A DNA stretch of 64,000 nt. It comes from JAJRRS01 sp965230275 (GTDB lineage Bacteria > Planctomycetota > Phycisphaerae > Phycisphaerales > Phycisphaeraceae). Within the stretch, counting starts at the first letter, position 1. Each line of letters begins with the position of its first letter. Where the stretch lies: NCBI GenBank assembly GCA_965230275.1, contig CBDDKO010000002.1, positions 2,294,001-2,358,000 on the forward strand, read 5' to 3'. Below the pieces are notes generated by a model, which worked only from the letters and a program-made list of their open reading frames with translations, was not told the DNA's origin and ran no database searches. Position numbers and translations under genes: made by a program. Positions 17,683-26,495 of this stretch are shown one piece after another.

Positions 17683-19020
17683 TCAATCCAGCGGATTCAC
17701 CACCAGCCCGGTTGCGAGCTTCGGGTAGAAGAAGGTGCTCTTTTGGGGCATCAGTTCGCCGGCTTCGCTGACCTGGCGGACGGAGTCCAGGGGCGTCGCG
17801 CGGAGGACGAGGCCTAGCTGGTAGTCGTCGGAGTCGGCGAGCTGTTTGAGCTGGGCGATCTCGTGGGGGAACTTCCAGGTGTTGACTTCGCCGGGGGGGC
17901 AGAACGCGGGGACGCAGAGCTGTTCGACGATCAGGTGCTGGACGATGGCGACGTCGAGCTGACGCCAGGCGTCGGAGTGGTCAGCGTGGGTGGCCTTGAG
18001 TGGGTCGCTGTCGACGGTCGTGGCGAGGTAGAGCGGCGCATCGGGGGTGGCGGGGTCGTACAGGCCGATGGCGTGGGGGTGGTCGGAATCTTCAAGCGCC
18101 TGTTCCAGCAGCGCGGGGTCGGTCCCCGGGACCGGCGTGATGTTCAGCTTGCCTTGCGCCGCTTCCTTGAGCTTCGCCATGCTGAAGGTCGGCAGGTTGC
18201 CGAGCACGCGGTGGGTCGGCAGGACGATCATGCCGGGGTCCTGCATGGCGATCATGACGAACAGGCAGTAAGCAGCGCCCCCGGAAGTATTATCGAGGTC
18301 TTTTCCAGCCGCCTTCAGTTCGTTGTAGTGGTTCAGCGCGGTGTTGTAGCGGTGGTGGCCGTCGGCGATGAACAGGTCCTTGGTCTGCAGCGCTTGTTGG
18401 AAAGCCGAAACGCCCGCGTCATCTTCCACAGCCCAGGCCTCGTGCAGCACACCGTCGTCTGCGGTCTTGCCGGTGAAGGTGGGATCGCCCGCTTCGATGA
18501 CCTTGCCGAGCAAGTCGCCGATGGACTGGTCGGGGTCGGAGTAGAGCCCGAAGATCGGGGAGAGCTGGGCCTGGGTGGCGCGCATCAGCTTTAGGCGGTC
18601 TTCCTTGGCGGCGCTGAAGGTCTGTTCGTGGGGGTGGATGCCGCCTTTGCCGTCGGGCGACGGGCCGAAGGGCTGGACTTTGACGTTGCCGATCAGGCCG
18701 CGCCTTTTGAATGTTTGATCCCCGACGGTGTAGGTCTGCTGATACACGAAGAAGGCGGGTTGGTCCCGGCGCTGCATGACGCCGGAGCTGAGCCAGTCGC
18801 GGTAGGTTTCGCCGGCACCGACGTAGGCCTCGTCCGGCCCGATGGTCTTGGCGGGCAGGTGTGGCAGGTCGATCACGGAGATGTTGTTCGCGCTGGCGGC
18901 GACGAGCCGGCCCTTGGAGGCGTGGTCGAGCACGTCATAGGGCGGGGCGATCCGGTCGGAAATATCGTTGCCGGCGGTGGTGTTAAAAGTGACCGCGGGA
19001 ACAGGCTGGATAACAGGCAT
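17683..19020 (-). CDS. DUF1015 family protein
   Basis: 445 residues, usual family length. Family landmarks: ISDRIAPPYDVL near the N-terminus, GLIGNVKVQPF, PHEQTFSAAKEDRLKLM, the LFIADGHHRYNTAL signature and VLPTHRVL. These proteins are putative serine kinases or enzymes near serine metabolism in some genomes; the role here is unknown. In the protein, DNTSGGAAYCLF before VMIAMQDPG contains one CCCCCGGAAGT unit (18276-18288), apparently an in-frame insertion. Convergent with the DUF4411 gene. Confidence 0.88.
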   Translation of the reverse strand: MPVIQPVPAVTFNTTAGNDISDRIAPPYDVLDHASKGRLVAASANNISVIDLPHLPAKTIGPDEAYVGAGETYRDWLSSGVMQRRDQPAFFVYQQTYTVGDQTFKRRGLIGNVKVQPFGPSPDGKGGIHPHEQTFSAAKEDRLKLMRATQAQLSPIFGLYSDPDQSIGDLLGKVIEAGDPTFTGKTADDGVLHEAWAVEDDAGVSAFQQALQTKDLFIADGHHRYNTALNHYNELKAAGKDLDNTSGGAAYCLFVMIAMQDPGMIVLPTHRVLGNLPTFSMAKLKEAAQGKLNITPVPGTDPALLEQALEDSDHPHAIGLYDPATPDAPLYLATTVDSDPLKATHADHSDAWRQLDVAIVQHLIVEQLCVPAFCPPGEVNTWKFPHEIAQLKQLADSDDYQLGLVLRATPLDSVRQVSEAGELMPQKSTFFYPKLATGLVVNPLD

Positions 19021-19304
19021 GGCGGGGTTCCGTTAAGGACTGATTAGCAATTACAGCTCGCGGGTGAATCCATCGGGGGCAGTTCTGCGAACCCCTCCAA
19101 GGAGAGCCCGGGGATGCCCTGGGAAATCCGGGGGTATTCCGGGGATATTCCGGAATGAACCGGGGTTCCGGGGGGGGCGATAGCTTACCCGGCTTCGTGT
19201 AAGACGGCGAACCGGAAAAATCGCACGGTTTATTGGGAACAAAGTGTCATGTTTGCGCGTATTACCTGACTACAAGGGCGAACCCCCAAGACGGATTTTT
19301 AACA

Positions 19305-19541
19305 ATGCCAAGTATCATTGAATCAACTCAAACCCTTCCCACCCCCGGAAGTGCCCCCGCCCCCGGAAGTACCCCCGGATCAACCCCCGGTCCTTCCCGG
19401 CGTCAGCGAGCCAAGGAACTGGTCGCCCGCCTGCGTGACCGTCAGCTGCGCTCGGCCCTGTCCGGCCAGATCATCGAGTCGGCGGTCTACGCCCATCGTG
19501 CCGGTCGGGTGCGCCAGCTGGCATGCCCCTGTGTCGCATAA
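19305..19541 (+). CDS. Possible small protein with Pro-Gly-Ser repeat and basic tail
   Basis: 78 residues from ATG 19305. Residues 12-28 (PTPGSAPAPGSTPGSTPGP) are encoded by four CCCCCGGAAGT-type units. The rest, SRRQRAKELVARLRDRQLRSALSGQI, is a basic amphipathic helix. No ribosome site is evident, and the frame may be fortuitous. It ends 54 bp before the aroDE gene. The 284 bp before it (19021-19304) contain only more CCGGGG repeats (19125-19177). Confidence 0.35.
   Translation: MPSIIESTQTLPTPGSAPAPGSTPGSTPGPSRRQRAKELVARLRDRQLRSALSGQIIESAVYAHRAGRVRQLACPCVA
19341..19390. repeat. CCCCCGGAAGT repeat cluster before aroDE
   Basis: ACCCCCGGAAGTGCCCCC, GCCCCCGGAAGT, ACCCCCGGATCA and ACCCCCGG follow in tandem. 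They form most of the Pro-Gly-Ser stretch of the possible small gene at 19305-19541. Confidence 0.85.
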
Positions 19542-19595
19542 GCTTGTACGCCGGGATGGCTGGCTCCAGGCGGTGTCGGTCGCTAACTTAGGGCG

Positions 19596-21170
19596 ATGAC
19601 ATACCTGACCGTGCCGATTACTGTTTCGAGTCTTGACCAGGCCCTGGCCGACAGCGCCAAAGCGGCGGAGCGCGGGGCGGACCTGGTCGAGTTCCGTATC
19701 GATCAATTCACCGACGATCCGCATGCCGTGACCGAGCTGGTGCAGCGGTCGGCTTTGCCTTGCATCATCACGTGCAGGCCCACCTGGGAAGGCGGGGCGT
19801 ACGACGGCGACGAGCAGACGCGGATCAGCGTGCTGGAACATGCCGGGCTGGGCACGCGCAAGCCGGCGTACATCGACGTCGAACTGAAAGCCTACGAAAG
19901 CTCCGCGAACCTCCGACAGAAGGTCGGGCTTGTGGTTGATGATCCCCAGCGCGCCCGGGAGACGGACACGGGGCTGATCCTGTCGTCACACGATTTTGAA
20001 ACCCGGCCCGACGACCTGCTTAGACGGCTCAAGGCGATGGCGGATGCGCCGGCCTGCCGGGTGACCAAGCTGGCCTGGCGGGCGCGGTCGCTTAGAGACA
20101 ACCTTGAAGTGTTTGAGTTGATTGGTCAGCAGGTCAAGCCGACGATCGCGTTGTGTATGGGCGAGTACGGCTTGGCGTCGCGCGTGCTTGCCAAGAAGTT
20201 CGGGGCGCTGCTGACGTTTGCGGCGTTGGATGATGACAGCGGGACGGCGCCGGGGCAGCCGACGGTAGAGCAGATCAAGCGGCTGTATCGCTGGGATGCG
20301 ATCAACAGTGAGACGCGTGTGTTCGGTGTGATCGGGCACCCGGTGGGTCACTCGATGAGCCCGCCGATCCATAACGCCGCATTCGACGCCACCGGGGCTG
20401 ACGCTGTTTACCTTCCCCTGCCGATCCCGCCGGAGTACGAGCACTTCAAGGCAACGGTGTCGACGTGGCTGGCGATGGGAAGCCTGCACTTCGGCGGCGC
20501 GAGCGTGACAATCCCGCACAAGGAAAACCTGATACGGTTCGCGGAAGAATCTGGCGGGGAGGTGGAAGACCTTGCCAAACGGATCGGCGCGGCGAACACG
20601 CTGACGGTGCGGGAGGACGGCTCGATATACGTCAGCAACACGGATTACGCGGCGGCGCTGGACGCGGTCTGCGATGGGTTAGGCATTGAGCGTGACGGTT
20701 TGGCGGGCAAGCGTGTGGTCGTGATCGGCGCCGGCGGTGTGGGGCGGGCGGTGGTCGCGGGGTTCACCGCGTATGGCGCACAGGTCACGGTCTATGATCT
20801 GGTCGCCGAGCGGTCGCAGGCGTTGGCCGAGCAGTTCGGCGCGGAGGCGGCGCCGTTGGATGAGCTTTCGGCAAGCGAAGCCGATGTCTACCTCAACTGC
20901 TCCCCGATCGGTATGCACCCGAAGGAGGACGCCACGCCGATGCCTCACAACGAGCACCTCGGCCCGGGGGTGGTGGTGTTCGACTCGATCTACAATCCGC
21001 TGCAGACGAAGCTTCTTAAAGACGCCAAGTCGGCGGGCTGTGTGACGATCCCCGGCACGGAGATGTTCGTCCGCCAGGCCGCGGCGCAGTTCGAGCAATG
21101 GACGGGCAAGCCGGCCCCGCTGGAGGTGTTCCGGCAGGTGCTGGAAGCACGGCTATCCCCAGATTCATAA
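19596..21170 (+). CDS. aroDE: Fused 3-dehydroquinate dehydratase (type I) / shikimate dehydrogenase
   Basis: 524 residues, two enzymes of the shikimate pathway to aromatic amino acids in one chain. Residues 1-225: type I dehydroquinase, with EFRIDQF (Glu-x-Arg), SSHDF (catalytic His) and VTKLAWRA (Schiff-base Lys). Residues 230-524: shikimate dehydrogenase, with GHPVGHSMSPPIHNAAF (shikimate binding), VTIPHKE (catalytic Lys), NTDYAA, the Rossmann GAGGVGRAV and FDSIYNPLQT. The same fusion is known in plants, chlamydiae and planctomycetes. ATG 19596 has a weak ribosome site. A ~260 bp nested palindrome starts right after the stop. Confidence 0.95.
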   Translation: MTYLTVPITVSSLDQALADSAKAAERGADLVEFRIDQFTDDPHAVTELVQRSALPCIITCRPTWEGGAYDGDEQTRISVLEHAGLGTRKPAYIDVELKAYESSANLRQKVGLVVDDPQRARETDTGLILSSHDFETRPDDLLRRLKAMADAPACRVTKLAWRARSLRDNLEVFELIGQQVKPTIALCMGEYGLASRVLAKKFGALLTFAALDDDSGTAPGQPTVEQIKRLYRWDAINSETRVFGVIGHPVGHSMSPPIHNAAFDATGADAVYLPLPIPPEYEHFKATVSTWLAMGSLHFGGASVTIPHKENLIRFAEESGGEVEDLAKRIGAANTLTVREDGSIYVSNTDYAAALDAVCDGLGIERDGLAGKRVVVIGAGGVGRAVVAGFTAYGAQVTVYDLVAERSQALAEQFGAEAAPLDELSASEADVYLNCSPIGMHPKEDATPMPHNEHLGPGVVVFDSIYNPLQTKLLKDAKSAGCVTIPGTEMFVRQAAAQFEQWTGKPAPLEVFRQVLEARLSPDS

Positions 21171-21431
21171 TTCACCACAGAGCATACAGAGATAGGCAAG
21201 AAGTGTTGATCCGCAGATTACACAGATTGCAGAGATGATTAACCAGAGCCATCAAACAGTGATGAACGCAGATAGACGCTGATGAAGGCAGGTGGGATCG
21301 GTATGAATACCAGCGTTCATCTGCCTCCATCAATGTTGCTCTTGAGCGTGTATAAATCTGTGTAATCTGCGTAATCTGCGGATAACGCTCTGTTTCTTCT
21401 CTGTGTTCTCTGTGATCTCTGTGGTGAACCT
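21171..21431. repeat. Nested three-family imperfect palindrome between convergent genes
   Basis: Outer arms: TTCACCACAGAGCATACAGA.. against ..TCTCTGTGATCTCTGTGGTGAA. Middle arms: GATCCGCAGATTACACAGAT.. against ..ATCTGCGTAATCTGCGGAT. Inner arms: GATGAACGCAGATAGACGCTG.. region (21261-21288) against CAGCGTTCATCTGCC (21312-21326). Each arm is itself made of tandem short direct repeats. The unit fills the whole space between two convergent stops and could act as a bidirectional terminator. Confidence 0.8.
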
Positions 21432-21432
21432 C

Positions 21433-22260
21433 TTATGCCCTACTGATCTTGCGCATGTGTCGTCGCATCAGCCAGGCGGCGAAGCGCGGGCTGGCGGTGG
21501 AGAAGGCGGCGGCGTAGCGCGCCATAGGCGACGGCCAGACCTCGGGTTTGGGTCTACGGATCGCGCGGACGATGCAGCCGGCGACGTGGTCGGCGGTCTG
21601 CGTAAAAGCCTTGGGCGTGTTCGAGCCGTGGGTGGCGTCACGCTTGTCTTCGGACTTGGCGCGGGCCTGGTCGCCGAACTCGGTGGTCGTGCCGACGGGG
21701 TGGACGCTGGTCACCACGATCCCTTCGTCCGCAAGCTCAGCCCGCATCGCCCCGGCGATCGAGTCCTGCGACGCCTTGGTCGCGCAGTACGCCCCGAACT
21801 TCGGCACGCCGATCTCGCTGGCAACCGACGAGCAGATCAACAGCTGCTTCAGGCCATCCTTGGTCTTGTTTAAGTACGGCGTCGCGGTACGGAGGGTGCG
21901 GAGTGTGCCGTAGTAGTTGGTCTCAAAGATGTCGCGGTGGGTCTGCAGGTCGGTATCCATGACTGAACTGAACACGCCGTAGCCCGCGTTGGCGAATGCG
22001 ACGTCCAGCCGGCCGAAGGTCTGCCAAGCCTGATCGAAAAGCCGCACCACATCTTCATCCTGATCAACATCACACGCAACAGCCAGCGCCTTGCGCCCCA
22101 TCGCCTCGACCTGCTGCTTCACCGCCTCGAGCTTCTCGACGCGCCGAGCAGCTAACACCACATCCATCCCCGCCCGGGCACAGGTTAACGCAGTCGCCGC
22201 CCCGATCCCGGAGCTGGCGCCAGTGATGACGATGAGCTTGTTGGATAGTTCGCGCGGCAT
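21433..22260 (-). CDS. SDR-family oxidoreductase
   Basis: 275 residues, classical short-chain dehydrogenase. Cofactor site TGASSGIG near the N-terminus, NAGYG after strand 4, catalytic Ser in ICSSVASE and Tyr/Lys in YCATKAS. C-terminal extension ends in a basic stretch. ATG 22260 is chosen because the Rossmann strand begins directly after it; an in-frame TTG lies five codons earlier. NAD(P)-dependent; substrate unknown. Stands alone; its 3' end abuts the nested palindrome. Confidence 0.88.
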   Translation of the reverse strand: MPRELSNKLIVITGASSGIGAATALTCARAGMDVVLAARRVEKLEAVKQQVEAMGRKALAVACDVDQDEDVVRLFDQAWQTFGRLDVAFANAGYGVFSSVMDTDLQTHRDIFETNYYGTLRTLRTATPYLNKTKDGLKQLLICSSVASEIGVPKFGAYCATKASQDSIAGAMRAELADEGIVVTSVHPVGTTTEFGDQARAKSEDKRDATHGSNTPKAFTQTADHVAGCIVRAIRRPKPEVWPSPMARYAAAFSTASPRFAAWLMRRHMRKISRA

Positions 22261-22377
22261 GTGACATCCACTCAAATATCAAAACAAAGATTCTATTCCC
22301 ACAAATAATGATGTGTATGCCACCAAAGACCTAACAAACTGCAAACATATAAGTGCTGTTTTATTGGGCTAACAAGG

Positions 22378-22428
22378 TTGCAGGAACCTAGTGGAATGGT
22401 GTAGAATAACGTTTAGTGTTGCACAACA
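22378..22428 (+). promoter_or_regulatory. Sigma70-like promoter and possible autoregulatory operator
   Basis: TTGCAG (22378-22383) and TAGAAT (22402-22407) with an 18 bp spacer form a plausible promoter for the gene at 22455. TGTTGCACAACA (22417-22428), 5 bp arms around CA, lies in the early transcribed region where an HTH protein could repress its own gene. Inferred from position. Confidence 0.4.
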
Positions 22429-22454
22429 GTCATCCCAATTTATAGGGGATAGCA

Positions 22455-23657
22455 ATGAGTACTCACCCAACATTTGGTGACTATATCAGGAAAGAACGCA
22501 ATCGGATGGACATGGGACTGCGCGAAGCAGCTCGCGTCATCGGTATTTCTGCGAGCTATTTGAGCCGACTAGAGGCTGGCGATTTCCCTCCACCATCTGG
22601 TGAGGTACTTCACAAGATTGCACGTGCTTATTGCACTGATATCAAAGTAATTTTTGATCTGGCCTCAAACCGGGGACATGAGTTTATGGCCGCAGATCCC
22701 AGTACAACGCCGGTGTTACAAGAGTTCTACCGGCTCGCTCACGATCGAACCCCTGAAGAACAGGAAAGGATGCTAGGGGGCGCAATCGACGCATTAAAAT
22801 TGCCTGAAGCACAGAAAAAAATACTAATGGATGAGCTAAGAGCTGCGCTTTCACGAACACATCGAAAGGATTTACCGAGACGCGCATTAGACTCAGATGG
22901 TTTGTTTGCATTTGATATCGCGCCACGGATCCTATCCCGCATTCAGATACGCAGCCTAGCATTCGCCGTTCTAAAAAAAGTATTTGGTTCAGAAATACCT
23001 ATTCCCGTACCGATCGAAACTGTTATCCGTAAATTCGACGAGAACATCCTGCTAATCGTACACAATGAAATTGAGGCCGGGCGCTTACGTGATGGCAGCC
23101 CATCTATATTGGGTCTTTCGCGTTGGTCTCTTGATGGGCGTAGGCGAGAGCTGGTTATTCATGAAGATTTATACGAAACAGACTGCCTAGCGACGCGCCG
23201 ACGTGCTCACTTTACGATGGCGCATGAGTTATTCCATTGCATTGAACATCTACCACTTGTTCAACGAAGGTGCCCCGAACTTTCACTAGCACGGAAAGCA
23301 AACTTCATATCGTTATCACCTCAACTCTTGAATCAGCCTTGGTTCAAGAAAAAGAGGCGACCGCGGAGATTATTCACTAATGAGGATTGGCGCGAATGGC
23401 AAGCAAACCAATTTGCCGCTGAGTTACTAATGCCTGCGGCGTGTGTTACTGAAGCATTCCAAGGATTATTCGGCGTCCCGCGAATTGTCGCAGGCAAAGA
23501 CAACATCAACGAGCTATCAGATTCAACCGCACGACATGTCGATATTGACCTCTTCGGCGAAGATACGTCGCTAGTTGACCTGTTTGACGTCAATCCTCAA
23601 CCTATGGCAATACGTCTTATAACACTTGGACTTGTAGGAGAGGAAGAAAACCCATAA
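22455..23657 (+). CDS. XRE-family regulator with ImmA/IrrE metallopeptidase domain
   Basis: 400 residues. Residues 7-65 are an XRE helix-turn-helix (FGDYIRKERNRMDMGLREAA, then GISASYLSRLEAG). Residues about 150-330 are an ImmA/IrrE domain with MAHELFHCIEH (HELFH zinc motif near residue 257) and NQFAAELLMP. The ribosome site TAGGGGA precedes ATG 22455. GC is well below neighbours, so it belongs to an acquired island. A 58-residue gene follows at 23791. A zinc-protease-controlled repressor of nearby accessory genes or a toxin-antitoxin element is likely; no PIN gene is present here. Confidence 0.9.
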   Translation: MSTHPTFGDYIRKERNRMDMGLREAARVIGISASYLSRLEAGDFPPPSGEVLHKIARAYCTDIKVIFDLASNRGHEFMAADPSTTPVLQEFYRLAHDRTPEEQERMLGGAIDALKLPEAQKKILMDELRAALSRTHRKDLPRRALDSDGLFAFDIAPRILSRIQIRSLAFAVLKKVFGSEIPIPVPIETVIRKFDENILLIVHNEIEAGRLRDGSPSILGLSRWSLDGRRRELVIHEDLYETDCLATRRRAHFTMAHELFHCIEHLPLVQRRCPELSLARKANFISLSPQLLNQPWFKKKRRPRRLFTNEDWREWQANQFAAELLMPAACVTEAFQGLFGVPRIVAGKDNINELSDSTARHVDIDLFGEDTSLVDLFDVNPQPMAIRLITLGLVGEEENP

Positions 23658-23665
23658 AGCGAAAC

Positions 23666-23700
23666 AGACTGATGGGAGTATGGCACGCCCATCAGTCTGC
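23666..23700 (+). terminator. Perfect 12 bp stem after the XRE-ImmA gene
   Basis: CAGACTGATGGG (23666-23677) pairs perfectly with CCCATCAGTCTG (23689-23700) around an 11 nt loop, 9 bp after the stop codon. There is no T run, so it is either a non-canonical terminator or an RNA-stabilising hairpin. Two smaller hairpins follow at 23708-23727 and 23730-23751. Confidence 0.55.
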
Positions 23701-23790
23701 CGCTAACGACGGGCTGTATCCCGTCGCTATCTGAGGTGAGATCCTCGGATGGATTATATCAAAGAGTAGTGCCATATTGGAGACAGTGGT

Positions 23791-23967
23791 ATGAAAACCA
23801 CAAGATGTCCGATTGGAACGTTGGCTCGTACTGGAGAACGCTGCCCGGAAAGCGGTGTGTGGAAGGTCGTAGGTACACCCACGACCACAGCCCCCATCGC
23901 GGAACGCAACGTCATGCCTCCCTATGGGGGCAAGTCTGTTACATGGCAACTCATCCGATACGCGTAA
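23791..23967 (+). CDS. 58-residue conserved small protein
   Basis: A complete frame from ATG 23791 (GGAG 8 bp upstream) to TAA 23965-23967. It reads ..LARTGERCPESGVW.. then ..GTPTTTAPIAERNVMPPY.. and ends GGKSVTWQLIRYA. This C-P-x-S-G-x-W ... PIA..N.MPPY.GK.VTW.LI pattern is that of a widespread small-protein family that I recall next to secretion or toxin-type accessory genes. Cys6 and Cys18 may be functional. No signal peptide. It lies in the same AT-richer island as the XRE-ImmA gene, 133 bp downstream. Function not known. Confidence 0.75.
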   Translation: MKTTRCPIGTLARTGERCPESGVWKVVGTPTTTAPIAERNVMPPYGGKSVTWQLIRYA

Positions 23968-24140
23968 CTGTTCCCCCTCACGTTTGGTGAAAGCCTAGCG
24001 TGAGGCTTAAGAGGCTTAAATTGCCTATATATCTAGCATTTAGCCCCGTGAGTTAGACAACAACCCCGCACTTGCGTCCGGGGCCGTGGCGAAGATGAAG
24101 AATACTTGGTTGGTCCGGCTCACCCCCGGCTCATCCCGGC

Positions 24141-24638
24141 TCAGCCCGCGGCGGCGAGGTCGTGGGCTTTCTGGATGATCTCGCGGCTGAGCTCGGGCAT
24201 CGGGTAGTGTTCTTGCAGGAAGCTGCGGAGCTGGTCCTGCTCGGCGATGCGGAAGTAGACGGCGCGGTCGATGCGGTTAGCGGCGAAGGTGACGGCCCGG
24301 GCCAGGCGGTTGGCGCTGGCGGCCATCAGCAGCTCGCCGTCGGGTTCGGTGCGGATGGGCAATAGCTCGAACTGCCAGGCCTGACGGCGGTTCAGGACGC
24401 GGAGCGCCTCGGCGTCGAACCGCTCACTGGATAGATCGATCGTCCCGGTGAAGCGGTGGTACTGCTCGACCCAGGCGTTCTCGATGCTGTGCAGCGTGAC
24501 GTCGAACATGCGCTCGGCCAAGACGCCGAAGGGCATGCGGTGCTCTTTCTGTGCCTCGAGGATCTCGAAGACCTGCTGCTCGCTGAGGACGCCCTGCTCG
24601 ATGAGGATCTGGCCGATCTTGATGCTTTGATGACTCAC
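24141..24638 (-). CDS. MshEN-domain protein (GspE N-terminal-like)
   Basis: 165 residues. IKIGQILIEQGVLSEQQVFEILEAQ is the hallmark of the N-terminal domain of type II secretion/type IV pilus ATPases; the remainder (DLSSERFDAEALRVLNRRQAW ... ELLMAAS) matches the second MshEN-like module. There is no ATPase domain, so this is a stand-alone adaptor. In related proteins the domain binds cyclic-di-GMP; whether the ligand residues are retained I cannot verify. GTG 24638 is chosen because CAGGAG precedes it with good spacing. The 280 bp upstream hold no gene. Confidence 0.82.
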   Translation of the reverse strand: MSHQSIKIGQILIEQGVLSEQQVFEILEAQKEHRMPFGVLAERMFDVTLHSIENAWVEQYHRFTGTIDLSSERFDAEALRVLNRRQAWQFELLPIRTEPDGELLMAASANRLARAVTFAANRIDRAVYFRIAEQDQLRSFLQEHYPMPELSREIIQKAHDLAAAG

Positions 24639-24918
24639 GGGAAACTCCTGGAGGGCCTGTAAACAATCGTGGCCCACAGGAAGCATCGGCGGTGTGTGTG
24701 CGATGGGTTAGTCGGCAGGAAAAGGATTCTTGGGTGGGCCCGCGCGTCAGCCGTCGTGTCAGCACCAGCCGCGCCAGACGTCACGGTCGGGCGGGGGAAG
24801 TGACAAACAACTGAGGTGCGGTCTCAAGTGATTGATGGCGCGAACGGGTCGATCAAGCGGTTTGATGGGCCATTGGGGCTACCTGTCTTGTGCAGCCGTT
24901 ACAGCCGACACAGCCCGG

Positions 24919-26244
24919 TCAGTCCGCCTTGCCGAGGTGGTCGACGTGTTTCACGTCGATGACCTTGAGCTTGAGGGCGGGGTCGTAGGAGGTCGTGCCC
25001 TGGATGCCGACGAGTTTGCCGAGGTGCCCGGTGGTGTCGACGGCGGCGTCGGCCTTGATGTACGCCAGCGACTTGCCGGTCGCCGGGTCCACGAGGCGGT
25101 ACATGCGGGGCAGAGTCTGGCCGTCGTACACGCTGGACGCGAGCAGCCGACCGACCGCGTCGTAGGGCACGGCCTCGAGCTCGGCTTCGGGCTCATCCAC
25201 CACACCCTCACGTGCCTTGGCGATGGCGATCAGGCCCTCAGCGATCCCCTTCTCGTAACGCAGCAGCGCCAGCCGGCTGTTCACGCGGTACTGATCGGCC
25301 TGGGAGAGTCCGCCCTCGGCCGCCAGCAACTCGTACTGGGCGATCGTCTCGTCAAGCGGTCGTTCTTCCACGGGCAGGTCACGCATCGCCTGGACCTTCT
25401 TCTCAAGCTCCGCAAGGCTCAGGCGGTCGACCTTCAGGGCGGGCTGCAAGTCGGTCATGGGTGTGGTGGCCGTTTCGTCGCCGAGCATGTCATTCAACGC
25501 CTGATCGGATGTGTTGTCCACAGGGTCGGGCTCTGGCTCCACGGGAACGATCAGGACCGGCTCCACCACGGTGGGTTCGGGCTCGATAACCGTCGGCTCG
25601 GGCTCGACGGGTGTGATAACCACCGGATCGGATTCAACGGGCGGGATTACGACGGGCTCCGGCTCAACCACGGGGTCGGGTTCCGGTTCAGGTTCTACAA
25701 CCGGATCGGGGTCGGGCGTTGTGCCTTCAGGCTCGAGCTCCATCGCCATCGCTCGGCGGACCGAACCCGGCGGGAGATACACATAGGCCTCGGCCGGGGG
25801 AACGATCTTGTAGTGGCTGCCTTCCTCTTCGACGATCCGGACCTCGTCGAACTCGTTGAGGACGGCCTGCACGCGGTAGCTCCCGGCCGGGCCGTTGACG
25901 TCGGCGGCATAGACCTTGCTGCGGTCGGTGTTGACCACGCCGGTGGACCCGTCGCCCTTGGCATCGACGAAAGCCTTGGAGATGTAGCTATGGAAGCCCT
26001 CGGGCGGGACGATCTTGTTCCACCCGGCGATGACCTGCTCGACCTTGACGAGCGTGTCCTTGTCGAGCTCCCCGACGCGGTAGTAGCGGTCGGCGGCACC
26101 GGCGCGGACATCGGTCTGGTTCTGGTTGACGACCCCGGTAAAGGGGACTTCCTGCCCCAGCGCCTGGCCAAGCAGGCCCGGGCAGGCGGTGAGCAGCAGT
26201 GCCAGGACAAAAAGCGTCGCTGAGGTCAAGGTTCTGGGTCGCAT
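24919..26244 (-). CDS. Secreted SH3-like protein with Pro/Glu/Val repeat linker
   Basis: 441 residues from ATG 26244 with AGGAGG upstream. The N-terminus is a signal sequence, with LLTAC as a possible lipobox. Two bacterial SH3-like repeats follow (GVVNQNQTDVRAGAADRYYRVGEL.. about 34-90 and GVVNTDRSKVYAADVNGPAGSYRV.. about 98-160). A low-complexity linker rich in Pro, Glu and Val (about 170-260) is followed by an alpha-helical C-terminal domain ending in a beta-rich tail (VGIQGTTSYDPALKLKVIDV). Likely an envelope protein contacting peptidoglycan. Length of the repeat linker probably varies between strains. Confidence 0.82.
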   Translation of the reverse strand: MRPRTLTSATLFVLALLLTACPGLLGQALGQEVPFTGVVNQNQTDVRAGAADRYYRVGELDKDTLVKVEQVIAGWNKIVPPEGFHSYISKAFVDAKGDGSTGVVNTDRSKVYAADVNGPAGSYRVQAVLNEFDEVRIVEEEGSHYKIVPPAEAYVYLPPGSVRRAMAMELEPEGTTPDPDPVVEPEPEPDPVVEPEPVVIPPVESDPVVITPVEPEPTVIEPEPTVVEPVLIVPVEPEPDPVDNTSDQALNDMLGDETATTPMTDLQPALKVDRLSLAELEKKVQAMRDLPVEERPLDETIAQYELLAAEGGLSQADQYRVNSRLALLRYEKGIAEGLIAIAKAREGVVDEPEAELEAVPYDAVGRLLASSVYDGQTLPRMYRLVDPATGKSLAYIKADAAVDTTGHLGKLVGIQGTTSYDPALKLKVIDVKHVDHLGKAD

Positions 26245-26461
26245 GTCACGCCTCCTGATCGTTCCCGCGCGGGCGTCGCGCAAGGGGGTTACGCGACGGT
26301 ATCGCGGCAATCTGGCAGCGTCAAGCAGTGCGCCGGCCCTGGCGTACGAAAAACCGTAAATCCGGATGCAGCAAGGGAGATGTGGCTCGCCCGGTGGGCC
26401 GGATGACTGCCCCGCGCGCGGGCCGGTGGATAAAAATGTAAAAAAAACGCGAACAACCCAC

Positions 26462-26489
26462 TTGACACATTTGATCTATTTTGTAAACT
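26462..26489 (+). promoter_or_regulatory. Sigma70-like promoter immediately before the TetR gene
   Basis: TTGACA (26462-26467) is followed after 16 bp by TAAACT (26484-26489), only 6 bp before the ATG at 26496. If used, transcription would begin at or next to the start codon, giving a leaderless mRNA; no proper ribosome site is present. AT-rich sequence around it may hold the TetR operator. Confidence 0.5.
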
Positions 26490-26495
26490 TGGGGC

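Noticed and set aside
23700..24010. A structured non-coding RNA suggested by several perfect hairpins
   Set aside because: Most of the stretch is a convincing 58-residue coding frame (23791-23967) with a ribosome site and family-like motifs; the remaining hairpins are short and just follow the upstream gene.
22331..24060. Integron attC sites (ACCTAAC at about 22330, GTTAGAC at about 24052)
   Set aside because: The two motifs are 1.7 kb apart, are not paired within a foldable 55-140 bp site, and no integrase is present.
24832..26223. 463-codon plus-strand frame opposite the SH3-like protein gene
   Set aside because: Composition is Gly/Arg/His-rich shadow coding of the Pro/Glu/Val repeat linker; the minus-strand gene has a ribosome site, signal peptide and SH3-like repeats.
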